From JAAYZB01 sp035379945 (GTDB lineage: Bacteria > Bacillota_I > Bacilli_A > Izemoplasmatales > Hujiaoplasmataceae), in assembly GCA_035379945.1 (NCBI GenBank), contig DAOSWG010000002.1, forward strand, positions 1-64,000: a stretch of DNA of 64,000 nt, in the 5' to 3' direction. The first letter of the stretch is position 1, and the number at the start of each line of letters is the position of its first letter. The position numbers and the translations under genes are program-made. This document shows, piece by piece, positions 37,117-45,606 of this stretch. The notes under the pieces are model-generated. The model made no database searches, had not been told where the DNA came from, and saw only the letters and a list, made by a program, of their open reading frames with translations.

Positions 37117-37145
37117 TAAAAAAACGGCATCCTTTGAGGATGCCG
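37117..37145 (-). terminator. Terminator of the glycine cleavage-cvpA operon
   Basis: Perfect 8-bp stem CGGCATCC / GGATGCCG followed by seven T on the minus strand, 6 bases past the cvpA stop. Confidence 0.88.
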
Positions 37146-37150
37146 CTACT

Positions 37151-37870
37151 TTAGAAGAAAATACCGATGAAGTCTTGGATCACATTGTTGTTGTAAAGCC
37201 ATTTCGATAATCGAAACGCATCGGTTGACAGTTGCATGTCGCTTGTCACAAAATCTCCGATTAAATTGGTAACAACAGGAACCGCCATCAATAGAGCCAA
37301 CAGGAACAAAAGCACATAGGTGACGACCGCCATTTTGAAGACTCCGAAAAGGACGCCGAATCCCTTGTCGACCTGTTTGATGAATGGAATCGATGTGATC
37401 AGTTTGGCGATCATCTTCAGGATCAGGAAAACAAGCATCGAACCGAAAAACAAAATGATGAACGCCAGAACGACCATGACGATTGATTTAATCGTCGGTT
37501 CGATGGCATCAACGATCGAAACCCCGATTTGGGAAAAATCGATCTTGCTGATGATCCAATCGATCAGGAATGTCGGCATGCTCATGCCTTCCAGGGCGGT
37601 CCTGACATTGTCAACACTCAAAGAACTGCTGAAAAGATCGGACCGGGACATCATGTATTCGTAGATTTTTGTATCAATCGAAGCGCCAAACCAGCCATCC
37701 AGGACTTTGGCAAACGATTTTGAAAGCAATAATGAGGCAATAAGGCCAAAAACGCTTGATGCCATTTTGATGATCGTCAACAAAAAACCTTTTTTCCAGC
37801 CAATAACGCCGAAGGCGATCACTCCGAGGACGATGACGATATCGATGATGCTGAAATATTGCGGATACAT
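37151..37870 (-). CDS. CvpA family membrane protein
   Basis: 239 residues with four or five helices. The start FSIIDIVIVLGVIAFGVIGW, then KKGFLLTIIKMASSVFGLIA (residues about 26-45), is the CvpA signature. A second pair of helices follows at about 135-165 and 175-205. The family is linked to colicin V production and envelope homeostasis; its molecular role is uncertain. RBS AGGAGG. It begins 15 bases after gcvPB, with no terminator between, so it is the last gene of the glycine cleavage operon, an unusual association. Confidence 0.8.
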   Translation of the reverse strand: MYPQYFSIIDIVIVLGVIAFGVIGWKKGFLLTIIKMASSVFGLIASLLLSKSFAKVLDGWFGASIDTKIYEYMMSRSDLFSSSLSVDNVRTALEGMSMPTFLIDWIISKIDFSQIGVSIVDAIEPTIKSIVMVVLAFIILFFGSMLVFLILKMIAKLITSIPFIKQVDKGFGVLFGVFKMAVVTYVLLFLLALLMAVPVVTNLIGDFVTSDMQLSTDAFRLSKWLYNNNVIQDFIGIFF

Positions 37871-37885
37871 GTTTTATTCCTCCTG

Positions 37886-39349
37886 CTATTCTTTATTTTC
37901 GCAGTAGTCTTTGTAAGTAATAATCATTTTACGAACCGCGTACACTTCGTCAATCCGCCTTACCGGGGTGGTATGCGGAGCCTGATGTAGCAATTCTGGA
38001 TCTTCCTTGGCTTCCCTGGCAATCGATTTCATCGCCATGATGAAATCGTCAAGGGTTTGTTTGGATTCCGTTTCCGTCGGTTCGATCATGATCGATTGAT
38101 GGAAAAGGAGGGGGAAATAAATAGTCGGGGCATGCATGCCGTAGTCAAGCAGGCGTTTGGCGACATCCAATGTTTTGATACCGGTAGAATCGTCTTTCAA
38201 ACCGTCGAATACACACTCATGTTTGCAGTGCAACGGTATCGGCAATTTGTAGTCGTCTTTCAATGATTCCATCACGTAATTGGCGTTTAGAACCGACAAC
38301 TCACCGACTTTTCCGATATTCTCGTTTCCCAAAGAGAGAATGTAGGCGTATGCTTTCACAAAGACCAGGAAATTACCGAAATGCATCGAAATCCTGCCGA
38401 TGGAATCGGCATCGCCTTTGATATAGTAGTGCCCGTCCATGATATCGACTTTCGGATTCGGAAGCAAGTACTCGAGTCCCTTTCTTACGCCGACGGGACC
38501 GGAACCGGGACCGCCGCCGCCATGGGGAGTGGAAAATGTCTTGTGAAGGTTGATATGCATGATATCGAAGCCCATGTCTCCGGGACGAGCCTTACCAAGA
38601 ATGGCGTTCAAATTGGCCCCGTCATAGTACATGAGACCGCCGGCTGAATGTACGAGTTTCGCTATTTCGCAAATATCGTTTTCAAATACGCCTAATGTAT
38701 TGGGATTCGTCAGCATCATTCCGGCGATCTCGTCGGAAAGATTGGCTTTAAGACTTTCGAGATCGACGCGTCCGTTTTCATCAGAAGCGATCTCAACCAC
38801 TTCCATGCCGCATACGGCAGTGGAAGCCGGGTTGGTTCCGTGCGCGGAATCGGGAACGATGACTTTTGTACGTTTGAAATCTTTTCTGTCCTCATGATAT
38901 TTTTTCATAATCATGAGACCGGTCAATTCTCCGTGGGCTCCGGCGTATGGATTCAAGGTGAAGTCGGACATACCGGATATTTCGGACAGTGCCCCGCGAA
39001 GCTTGTAGTTGATTTCCAAAGCGCCCTGAATCGTGGAAGCCGGTTGCAAAGGATGCAACAAGCCTAACGATTGCGATCCGGCTATCTCCTCGTTTATTTT
39101 CGGATTGTACTTCATCGTGCAGGAACCGAGAGGATAGAATCCGGTTTCGACCGCAAAGTTCTTTTGGGATATGTTGGTGTAATGTCTGACAACATCCAGT
39201 TCCGATAATTCCGGAAGATTTGGACTATCTTTTCTCGACAATCCTTTAAGTTCCGTTATTTTATATTTGGAAGCGAATTGATTTGGCAGGGTATATCCAC
39301 GCCGTCCGGGAACGGACAGTTCGAATACGAGACGGTCATAATTACTCAT
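37886..39349 (-). CDS. gcvPB: Glycine dehydrogenase (decarboxylating) subunit 2
   Basis: 487 residues, standard for the split P-protein. The PLP lysine is in MHINLHKTFSTPHGGGGPG (about residue 268). Other family blocks are PLGSCTMKYNPKINEE near 75, MTNPNTLG-type LTNPNTLGVFE near 215 and APHTT near the C-terminus. With subunit 1 it decarboxylates glycine and passes aminomethyl to lipoyl-GcvH. It overlaps gcvPA by 4 bases, and its SD (GGAGGTGG) lies inside the end of gcvPA. Confidence 0.96.
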   Translation of the reverse strand: MSNYDRLVFELSVPGRRGYTLPNQFASKYKITELKGLSRKDSPNLPELSELDVVRHYTNISQKNFAVETGFYPLGSCTMKYNPKINEEIAGSQSLGLLHPLQPASTIQGALEINYKLRGALSEISGMSDFTLNPYAGAHGELTGLMIMKKYHEDRKDFKRTKVIVPDSAHGTNPASTAVCGMEVVEIASDENGRVDLESLKANLSDEIAGMMLTNPNTLGVFENDICEIAKLVHSAGGLMYYDGANLNAILGKARPGDMGFDIMHINLHKTFSTPHGGGGPGSGPVGVRKGLEYLLPNPKVDIMDGHYYIKGDADSIGRISMHFGNFLVFVKAYAYILSLGNENIGKVGELSVLNANYVMESLKDDYKLPIPLHCKHECVFDGLKDDSTGIKTLDVAKRLLDYGMHAPTIYFPLLFHQSIMIEPTETESKQTLDDFIMAMKSIAREAKEDPELLHQAPHTTPVRRIDEVYAVRKMIITYKDYCENKE

Positions 39350-40680
39350 GCGACCACCTCCAGAAGAGAAACCAAATGTTCGATTTCTTCTTTTGTCCTT
39401 TTTTCAGTAACCGCGAACGACACCAGGTTTTGGTACTCCTCGCCGAATTCTCCCATGGGAATCGCTCCGAAAATACCGTTTTTCAACAATACTTCCTGAA
39501 TGGTTGACGCCGGTATGTTCGTCTTTAGACAGAATTCCTTGAGGAAAGGTCCTTTGAAGGCTGGCCGGAATTTACCGGTCGCGATCAGACGATCATACAG
39601 GTAATGGGCGCCCTGATAGGAAAGCTCGTTTACTTCCCTTAATCCTTCCGGTCCCATCAGGGACAAATAAATGGTCACATACAGGGCCATCAAGGACTGG
39701 TTGGAACAGATATTGCTGTTGGCCTTCTCGCGACGGATATGCTGTTCACGCGCTTGTAGTGTCAGAACATAGGCGCGTTTTCCGTCGACATCCTTGCTTA
39801 GGCCGACGATTCGGCCTGGCAATTTACGGATATGAGCTTTGATCGTTGCCATGTAACCGGCGCCGGGGCCGCCGTAAGACATCGGAATTCCAAGTGTTTG
39901 GCAGTCGCCGACGACAATGTCGGCACCGTCTTCTTTTGGTGTTTTCAAAATTCCCAATGCCGATAAATCGGCATTTTCAATGAATACGGATCCGTTGGCG
40001 TGGATTATCTCCGATATCCGTCCAAAATCTTCGATGAGGCCAAAGAAATTCGGCTTTTGAGCGACGACTGCTGCCACATTTCCGTCAATCATCTTTTCCA
40101 GTTCCGCGATATCCGTGATGCCGTCTGTTTCCGGTATGATCTCGATAGAGATGCCGCGCGGACGGCAATAGGTTTTCAAAACATCCGTAACATAAGGATT
40201 TACAGTCTTGGAAACAAGGATCAGTTTCCTTCTGGCGATAGATTCAGCCATGAAACAGGCTTCCGCCGTGGCTGTGGCGCCATCATACATTGAGGCGTTT
40301 GCCGCATCCATCCCTGTCAGAATCTGAATCATCGACTGGAATTCGAATATGTATTGGAGCGTGCCCTGGCTCACTTCCGGTTGGTAGGGAGTGTAGGCGG
40401 TCAAAAATTCCTGCCGGCTCGTAAGACTTTTTATGACGGCGGGATCATAGTGGTCATAGGTGCCAAGGCCGGCAAAACAAACCAGATCGGAATTGGCTTT
40501 TCCAAGTTTATCGAAATAAGCCCTAAGTTCGATTTCCGACATGGCGTCCGGCAAATTATATTTACGACGAAAGAAGACATCTTTGGGGACGTCTGAAAAA
40601 AGTTCATCCACGGAAGCGATGCCGATGGCACGTTTCATCGCTTCGATATCTTCATCTGTGTGTGGAAAGTATTTGAACAT
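39346..40680 (-). CDS. gcvPA: Glycine dehydrogenase (decarboxylating) subunit 1
   Basis: 444 residues. It begins FKYFPHTDEDIEAM and has FAGLGTYDHYDPAV near residue 68, YTPYQPEVSQGTLQ near 95, MYDGATATAEA near 131 and GGPGAGYMA near 280, all typical of GcvPA. It is the PLP-lysine-free half of the P-protein heterotetramer. It begins 9 bases after gcvH. RBS AAGGTAC is modest. Confidence 0.96.
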   Translation of the reverse strand: MFKYFPHTDEDIEAMKRAIGIASVDELFSDVPKDVFFRRKYNLPDAMSEIELRAYFDKLGKANSDLVCFAGLGTYDHYDPAVIKSLTSRQEFLTAYTPYQPEVSQGTLQYIFEFQSMIQILTGMDAANASMYDGATATAEACFMAESIARRKLILVSKTVNPYVTDVLKTYCRPRGISIEIIPETDGITDIAELEKMIDGNVAAVVAQKPNFFGLIEDFGRISEIIHANGSVFIENADLSALGILKTPKEDGADIVVGDCQTLGIPMSYGGPGAGYMATIKAHIRKLPGRIVGLSKDVDGKRAYVLTLQAREQHIRREKANSNICSNQSLMALYVTIYLSLMGPEGLREVNELSYQGAHYLYDRLIATGKFRPAFKGPFLKEFCLKTNIPASTIQEVLLKNGIFGAIPMGEFGEEYQNLVSFAVTEKRTKEEIEHLVSLLEVVA

Positions 40681-40689
40681 TGCTGTACC

Positions 40690-41070
40690 TTATTTGCTTA
40701 TCTTTTCGTAATCTGCCTTGGAAAGAAGTTTTTGCAATTCGGACTTGTCGTCAAGCTCGACTTTTACCAACCAAGCTTCATAAGGATCATTGTTGATCTT
40801 TTCTGGTTCGCCGACCAAATCTTCATTGACTTCAAGAACTTTTCCGGAAACGGGACTATAGATGTCTGAAGCCGCTTTGACAGATTCGACAGCTCCTAAT
40901 TCCTCGTGCATTTTGAGTTGTTTTCCCGCTTCGGGAAGATCAACGAACACGACTGTCCCCAATTGCGCTTGGGCGTAGTCGGTGATACCGACCAAAACCG
41001 TCTTGTCGTCCAAAGGTTTAACCCATTCATGACTCTCGGTATAAAGATAACCGTCTGCTGCTTTACTCAT
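40690..41070 (-). CDS. gcvH: Glycine cleavage system H protein (lipoyl carrier)
   Basis: 126 residues, the standard size. The lipoylated lysine is Lys65 in GAVESVKAASDIYSP. The protein shuttles the aminomethyl group from P-protein to T-protein, and in some bacteria also relays lipoate. RBS AGAGGTG. It sits between gcvT and gcvPA, 12 and 9 bases away. The lipoate ligase gene at the head of the operon probably modifies it. Confidence 0.96.
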   Translation of the reverse strand: MSKAADGYLYTESHEWVKPLDDKTVLVGITDYAQAQLGTVVFVDLPEAGKQLKMHEELGAVESVKAASDIYSPVSGKVLEVNEDLVGEPEKINNDPYEAWLVKVELDDKSELQKLLSKADYEKISK

Positions 41071-41082
41071 TTACAACACCTC

Positions 41083-42174
41083 TCATTTTTTGTAGTTTTT
41101 CTGCAAGAATTTTTTATCTCTTACAAAGGCCGGCACCATCCGTTTCCGGATTTCTACGGAAACTTCGGTCCCTTTCTTTGCATATTCCGTTTTTAACATG
41201 ACCATGGCGATCGGTTTGTTAAGAGTGATCGACAGATAACCAGTCGTAATATAGCCGATTTCTTCGGCATCTTGATAAACCGGATAGCCTTGTCGGGGGA
41301 TTCCCATTTCCTTCAGTTCCAGTCCGACGACCCGGCGGGTCAATCCTTTTTCCATTTGCTCGTCAAGAGCTTTCTTTCCGATGAAATCGGTTTTGTCCAA
41401 GGCGACAAACATCTTGAGTCCTGCTTCAAGCGGCGTGATCTTGTCGCTGATTTCATGACCGTATAACGGCAAGCTGGCTTCAAATCGGAGCGTATCGCGG
41501 GCACCGAGGCCGCACGGGACGATTCCGGCATGATCAAGAGCATTCCATATCTCCAAAACCGCTATGTGATCTCCGTAAATCTCGAATCCGTCCTCGCCGG
41601 TATAACCGGTGCGCGATAATAAAACTTCATGTCCGAGAATCGAGAAATTTCCAAAAGTATAAAAAGCGAGATCGGAAAGATCAAGTCCGAATATCTTCTT
41701 CATGTATTCTTCCGCTTCCGGTCCCTGCAAAGCGATCTGGGAATATTCGTCGGATACATTTTCGACGGTAACGTCGTAGTTTCCGGTATTGGCCACCAGC
41801 CAAGCGTAATCCTTGCCGGTGTTTGATGCATTCACCACCAGGAAACATTCGGTATCGGAAACTTTGTAGACGAGAAGGTCGTCGACAATGGTTCCGTTTT
41901 CGTAAAGCATCATGCCGTACACGACTTTGCCGTTATCCTTTGATGTGATCTCATTGGCGAACACGTGATCGACATAGGCGAGGGCGTCCTTGCCTTTTAC
42001 TCTGACTTCTCCCATATGGGAAACGTCGAACATTCCCGCCTTCTCCCTGACCGCCTTGTGTTCTTCCGGTATGGAAGTGTACACAATAGGCATCATGAAT
42101 CCGGCGAAATCTTCCATTTTGGCGCCTTTTGCGACATGATAGTCGTATAGCGTCGTTTTCTTGCTTTCTGCCAT
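41083..42174 (-). CDS. gcvT: Glycine cleavage system aminomethyltransferase (T protein)
   Basis: 363 residues. Typical blocks: MPIVYTSIPEEHKAVREKAG near 28, FDVSHMGEVRVKGKDAL near 49, SRTGYTGEDGFEIY near 190 and LGARDTLRFEASLPLYGHE near 230. It transfers the one-carbon unit to tetrahydrofolate and releases ammonia, regenerating dihydrolipoyl-GcvH. RBS GGAGG. It begins 18 bases after lplA. Confidence 0.96.
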   Translation of the reverse strand: MAESKKTTLYDYHVAKGAKMEDFAGFMMPIVYTSIPEEHKAVREKAGMFDVSHMGEVRVKGKDALAYVDHVFANEITSKDNGKVVYGMMLYENGTIVDDLLVYKVSDTECFLVVNASNTGKDYAWLVANTGNYDVTVENVSDEYSQIALQGPEAEEYMKKIFGLDLSDLAFYTFGNFSILGHEVLLSRTGYTGEDGFEIYGDHIAVLEIWNALDHAGIVPCGLGARDTLRFEASLPLYGHEISDKITPLEAGLKMFVALDKTDFIGKKALDEQMEKGLTRRVVGLELKEMGIPRQGYPVYQDAEEIGYITTGYLSITLNKPIAMVMLKTEYAKKGTEVSVEIRKRMVPAFVRDKKFLQKNYKK

Positions 42175-42192
42175 ATTTGCCTCCGGGTTTTA

Positions 42193-43179
42193 TTATAACT
42201 TATTTGCTTCCGCTTTGAACATAATGTCCAGAAAAGCGGTCGTATCCAGGTTGTAGACATATTCCGCCAGGTTGATTTCCTTCAAAGCGGTTTCGAATGC
42301 CGCTTTGGTGAAATCGATTCCTACCAGACGATGAAGGAATACATCGGGGTCGCTGATCAGGAAATAGTCGCCAAGCATATTGATTTTTTTGACCTTGTTA
42401 TTCTTAAGCTCCAGGCTAATTTCCAGATAGCCGGCCTGAACGCGTCCTTTTCTCGTCACGGAATAACTGGGATTTTTCCCGTAGATGAAATCAAGTTCCA
42501 GATATCCTTCTTCGATTTTTCTGATTTCTTCGACGTCCCGGTCCGTGAGAACAATGTCCTGATCGCACAAATGATCGTGCATGTATCGTTTGAAGTCTTC
42601 AATCGGCATGTTGAAATGCTCCCGGAGATTCGTCACCCGTTTGCGAACCGAATCAATGCCTTTTGACACCAGTTTTTCGTTGTTTGGCGTTATGGCTTTG
42701 ACCATTGCTTCGAGATCGGTGTCATAAAGCATCGTCCCATGGACGACGCTTCTGTTGTTCACCCGGTAGAACGCGTTTCCACTGACTTTCAAAGCGCCTA
42801 TCAATATGTCGTTGCGCCCGGAAAAAGCCGCTGGTAGACCGAGGCTTTTCAGGACATCTGCAACTTTGTTCAGATATTCGTCGAATACGTAATTGGTATT
42901 GAAATACGGGGTAATGAAAGAAAACATGATGTTGGAGTAATCGGCATAGACGCAGCCGCCTCCGGATTTCCTTCTGTAAAACTGGATTTTGTGGCTCTTG
43001 ACGTAATCCAGGTTAACTTCGTTTTCGATCAGTTGATTGCGCCCGAAAATAACCGTCGGATTGACTTGCCACATAAAAAAATATTCGTCCTCGGGGTACC
43101 GCAAGGCCAGAAACTCTTCAGTCGCCAGATAAAAGGGCAACCTTTCGGTTGTGGACATGGGCAAGTTGACGTATTTCAT
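42193..43179 (-). CDS. lplA: Lipoate-protein ligase A
   Basis: 328 residues, the two-domain LplA length. The catalytic domain has RRKSGGGCVYADYSNIMFS (residues about 70-88), the lipoyl-AMP-binding RRxSGGG motif, and KVSGNAFYRVNNRSVVHGTM near 150 with its active-site Lys. The C-terminal 80 residues match the LplA accessory domain. It attaches lipoate to GcvH, the next carrier in the operon. RBS GGTGAT. It is the first gene of the operon; no glycine riboswitch fits in the 50 bases before it. A TAGAAT -10-like box lies 20 bases upstream. Confidence 0.93.
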   Translation of the reverse strand: MKYVNLPMSTTERLPFYLATEEFLALRYPEDEYFFMWQVNPTVIFGRNQLIENEVNLDYVKSHKIQFYRRKSGGGCVYADYSNIMFSFITPYFNTNYVFDEYLNKVADVLKSLGLPAAFSGRNDILIGALKVSGNAFYRVNNRSVVHGTMLYDTDLEAMVKAITPNNEKLVSKGIDSVRKRVTNLREHFNMPIEDFKRYMHDHLCDQDIVLTDRDVEEIRKIEEGYLELDFIYGKNPSYSVTRKGRVQAGYLEISLELKNNKVKKINMLGDYFLISDPDVFLHRLVGIDFTKAAFETALKEINLAEYVYNLDTTAFLDIMFKAEANKL

Positions 43180-43212
43180 TTGCTATCACCAAAGATATTC
43201 TATCATATCCAG

Positions 43213-43241
43213 TAAAAAAGAGAGTAATTTTTTACTCTCTT
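43213..43241 (-). terminator. Terminator of the Fic gene
   Basis: Perfect 10-bp stem AAGAGAGTAA / TTACTCTCTT with loop of four and a T run on the minus strand. It overlaps the fic stop codon and insulates the glycine cleavage operon. Confidence 0.85.
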
Positions 43242-43960
43242 TCCAGGAATTCTTTAATTCTTTTTTCTTCCAGACCGGCCAAGAACTCGGTGAAAGGCAC
43301 AATATCCTTGTTTATCTTGTATTCATCGATCGTGCGATAGTATTCGTCTCGCATTCCTTTGGCGATCGATACCGGGAGGAATCCCTCCAGCATCAGCTGG
43401 TAATTGAGAAGCAGTCTTGCCAATCTGCCGTTGGCATCCATGAAAGGATATATCTTCAGGATTTGGAGATGGACATAAGCCGCTTTCTTGAGCCCAACGA
43501 GCTCTGGATTGTTGATTTCCGCAAAATACTGATTCATTTTCTGGAAAATCTTGAGATAGGTCGGAGGAACATGCTTGGCACCCAAAATGAATAGGTCGCG
43601 GGTGCGGTAAACTCCCCCGGGGATCAAACCTTCGGTCAGGACTTGGTGTAAATCCTTGACGACGGTCTCATCAAGTTGCTTGTCTTCCTTAACAAGTCTG
43701 TGAACCATTTGAATCGCATGGTAATTGTTGATGATGGCCTTGCGCATGTGCTCGCTTTTGTCCGGAAAAGACCGGGAATGATCTTCCAACAAGAAACAAA
43801 CGTCTTCATAGGAAAAATCGCCGTTGTCGAAACTTGTGGATTCATAGATGTACTGTTTGTCAAACTCGTCACATAGCGTTTTTCTTTTTTCTTCTCCAAG
43901 CGTTTCTTTCTTGTCGTCAAGCTTAGGCAAAAGAGCTTCGACTTCCAGAATTTTCATCAT
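43232..43960 (-). CDS. Fic domain protein with altered catalytic motif
   Basis: 242 residues. A Fic core is clear: QVLTEGLIPGGVYRTRDL near 106-123, then the active loop at 171-179. The canonical loop HPFxxGNGR is here Tyr-Pro-Phe-Met-Asp-Ala-Asn-Gly-Arg, so the catalytic His is Tyr171 and the first Gly is Ala176 (codons TAT and GCC read directly). Phe173, Asn177, Gly178 and Arg179 remain. An N-terminal STSFDN (41-46) resembles the autoinhibitory [S/T]xxxE[G/N] motif with Asp for Glu. Fic proteins normally AMPylate targets using the loop His. This one may be inactive in that reaction or have another activity. RBS GAGGTGG and a good promoter. Monocistronic; no antitoxin gene is adjacent. Confidence 0.85.
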   Translation of the reverse strand: MMKILEVEALLPKLDDKKETLGEEKRKTLCDEFDKQYIYESTSFDNGDFSYEDVCFLLEDHSRSFPDKSEHMRKAIINNYHAIQMVHRLVKEDKQLDETVVKDLHQVLTEGLIPGGVYRTRDLFILGAKHVPPTYLKIFQKMNQYFAEINNPELVGLKKAAYVHLQILKIYPFMDANGRLARLLLNYQLMLEGFLPVSIAKGMRDEYYRTIDEYKINKDIVPFTEFLAGLEEKRIKEFLERE

Positions 43961-43977
43961 TTAACCACCTCGATATT

Positions 43978-44006
43978 ATCTTATCATATTAATTGTGAGC
44001 GTTCAA
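43978..44006 (-). promoter_or_regulatory. Promoter of the Fic gene
   Basis: On the minus strand TTGAAC-N17-TAAGAT, 17 bases before the first ATG. Confidence 0.55.
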
Positions 44007-44023
44007 TTAAAACGCCGATATTT

Positions 44024-44053
44024 TCGAAAAAAAGCAACTCGAAAGTTGCTTTT
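44024..44053 (-). terminator. Terminator of the 423-residue membrane protein gene
   Basis: Perfect 10-bp stem AAAAGCAACT / AGTTGCTTTT with loop CGAA; T-rich on the minus strand and touching the stop codon. Confidence 0.85.
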
Positions 44054-45321
44054 TAAGCGTTCGCGCAATCGTAGGAAGCTTTGACGATCTGATAGATGAC
44101 ATCACTGGGCAGATCGCCGTAGTTGTTGACTTTGAACCAAAGATCGTCTTTAGTACTCTTATTTTTGGAAATCGTGGGATATTTGATGATCAGCCTGATT
44201 CCTTTTTCCAATTCGTGTTTGAAAGCCATACGGTAATAATTACCGTAATTGATCAGGACGAGGAACGGGTTGCGATCGACATAGAAAGTGATCTTCTCGT
44301 CGGCGACCACGGTGACCACCTGAGGCATTTCCCTGACATATTCCACCAATTTGTCAAAGTTCGGATCGAGCGGTTTGAACATTTTCGGTTTCTCGATGTA
44401 ATAGTCGATCGAACTTACCTGCTTTTGCTGGTTCGCAGTTTTGGAAAATTCCGGATCGACTGCCACTTCCTCCATCAATACGTTGGTCGGATCAATGTCC
44501 TTTGCGCCGGAAACGATGGCTTGTTCCTTGGGAACCACGACCCTGTTCTTTTCTTCTTGTAATTCCGGTCCTTTGCCTTTGGCTTTTTTCGGTTTAAAGA
44601 CTGGTTCTGTTTTCACGGTTTCCTGCATCGTCGGCTTTGCCAGTTTGATTCCATCCAGTTCGGATTCCATCATTTTTTCCTCTGACATCCGAGCCGTCTT
44701 ATTCTTTATGATGATCGCATGAACGATCCAAAGAATGATAGCCACGATTAGATCAGCGGCGAAATAGAAGGTGTACATGCCGGAATAGTCGGAAGCGGAA
44801 ATCATGAATGTTTTAACGTAGTAACCTGCCCCTGCAGAAACGAGCATCAATTCCACAAGGAAAACGAACATCATCACTCTACCAGCATTCGATTGTTTCT
44901 TGTATCCGGATATCAACATGTGGCCGAATCCGACAAAGTTGACGATGACGACTCCGCCGGCAATCACAAACAAGAGATTGACGAGCGTTTTATCCAAAAC
45001 ATAGATGAAGAACAACACGGTTGTGGCATAAAGCGCGGCTGCCACAGCATACATCAGCATCGGCAGGATGCTTGCCTGGGCAGTCATTTTGGTTACCGCT
45101 CCGGTTTCGTTCTTTTCTTTGTTGGCGACCAATAGGAAAATCAATCCAAAAATCAGCATCAACGCGCCGATACCGGCTTTGATGTAATTTTCATTATCGC
45201 TCAGGATCGGAACACTTAGATTCCACCACAGCGAAAGATTATTCCAAGGGATGGCAACCAATGCTATTAGCAACAAAGATATGACAAAAACCAGGTTCGC
45301 GAAAAACTTTTTCAATTTCAT
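44053..45321 (-). CDS. Membrane protein with cytosolic C-terminal domain, unknown function
   Basis: About 422 residues. Six or so hydrophobic helices occupy residues 1-205. A charged linker (about 215-305) with Lys/Glu-rich stretches follows, then a 110-residue domain beginning SIDYYIEKPKMFKPLDPNFD and ending YQIVKASYDCANA. The last domain has alternating strands (VTVVADEKITFYV, FLVLINYGNYYRMAF, GIRLIIKYP), so it is folded, but I do not recognise the family. A GTG at 45324 is an alternative start; SD AAGGGG is closely spaced to either. Its promoter is a perfect consensus with a palindrome in the spacer, opposite a TetR-family gene, so tight repression is likely. Monocistronic. Confidence 0.75.
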   Translation of the reverse strand: MKLKKFFANLVFVISLLLIALVAIPWNNLSLWWNLSVPILSDNENYIKAGIGALMLIFGLIFLLVANKEKNETGAVTKMTAQASILPMLMYAVAAALYATTVLFFIYVLDKTLVNLLFVIAGGVVIVNFVGFGHMLISGYKKQSNAGRVMMFVFLVELMLVSAGAGYYVKTFMISASDYSGMYTFYFAADLIVAIILWIVHAIIIKNKTARMSEEKMMESELDGIKLAKPTMQETVKTEPVFKPKKAKGKGPELQEEKNRVVVPKEQAIVSGAKDIDPTNVLMEEVAVDPEFSKTANQQKQVSSIDYYIEKPKMFKPLDPNFDKLVEYVREMPQVVTVVADEKITFYVDRNPFLVLINYGNYYRMAFKHELEKGIRLIIKYPTISKNKSTKDDLWFKVNNYGDLPSDVIYQIVKASYDCANA

Positions 45322-45345
45322 CACCCCTTATTCTCCGATAATAAG

Positions 45346-45374
45346 ATTATATAATCATATTAATATGATGTCAA
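45346..45374 (-). promoter_or_regulatory. Perfect-consensus sigma-A promoter of the membrane protein gene
   Basis: On the minus strand TTGACA-N17-TATAAT: 12 of 12 consensus bases at ideal spacing, about 25 bases before the ATG. The only such match noticed in the window. Confidence 0.85.
45354..45369. promoter_or_regulatory. 16-bp perfect palindrome in the promoter spacer (candidate operator)
   Basis: ATCATATTAATATGAT fills the spacer between -10 and -35 of the consensus promoter. A second dyad, CGGGATATTCCCG, lies at 45384-45396, just upstream of the -35 box. A dimeric repressor bound here would block RNA polymerase. The divergent TetR is the obvious candidate. Confidence 0.6.
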
Positions 45375-45574
45375 TAATGTATGCGGGATATTCCCGATTA
45401 AATATATACGCTGTATTTGTATTTTACCTAATATAAAGAGATTTCTATCAATGAACGGCATTTATATACATGAATAAAAATTAAAACGACAATCGCACAT
45501 AAATACTTATTCTATCTCTAATACATTACATTTGTTATAAAATGAAAATATTTTGCAATTTTTACGGGAAAATA

Positions 45575-45603
45575 TTGCCTTATGTAAATTATTCGTATAT
45601 AAT
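45575..45603 (+). promoter_or_regulatory. Promoter of the TetR-family gene
   Basis: TTGCCT-N17-TATAAT, which places the transcript start near 45610 and gives a leader of about 87 bases. The whole 45325-45696 gap (372 bases) contains the two divergent promoters, the palindromes and the leader dyad, and no other gene. Confidence 0.65.
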
Positions 45604-45606
45604 AAA

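Noticed and set aside
43180..43231. Glycine riboswitch before the glycine cleavage operon
   Set aside because: Only 52 bases separate lplA from the end of fic, mostly filled by a terminator; no aptamer core is seen.
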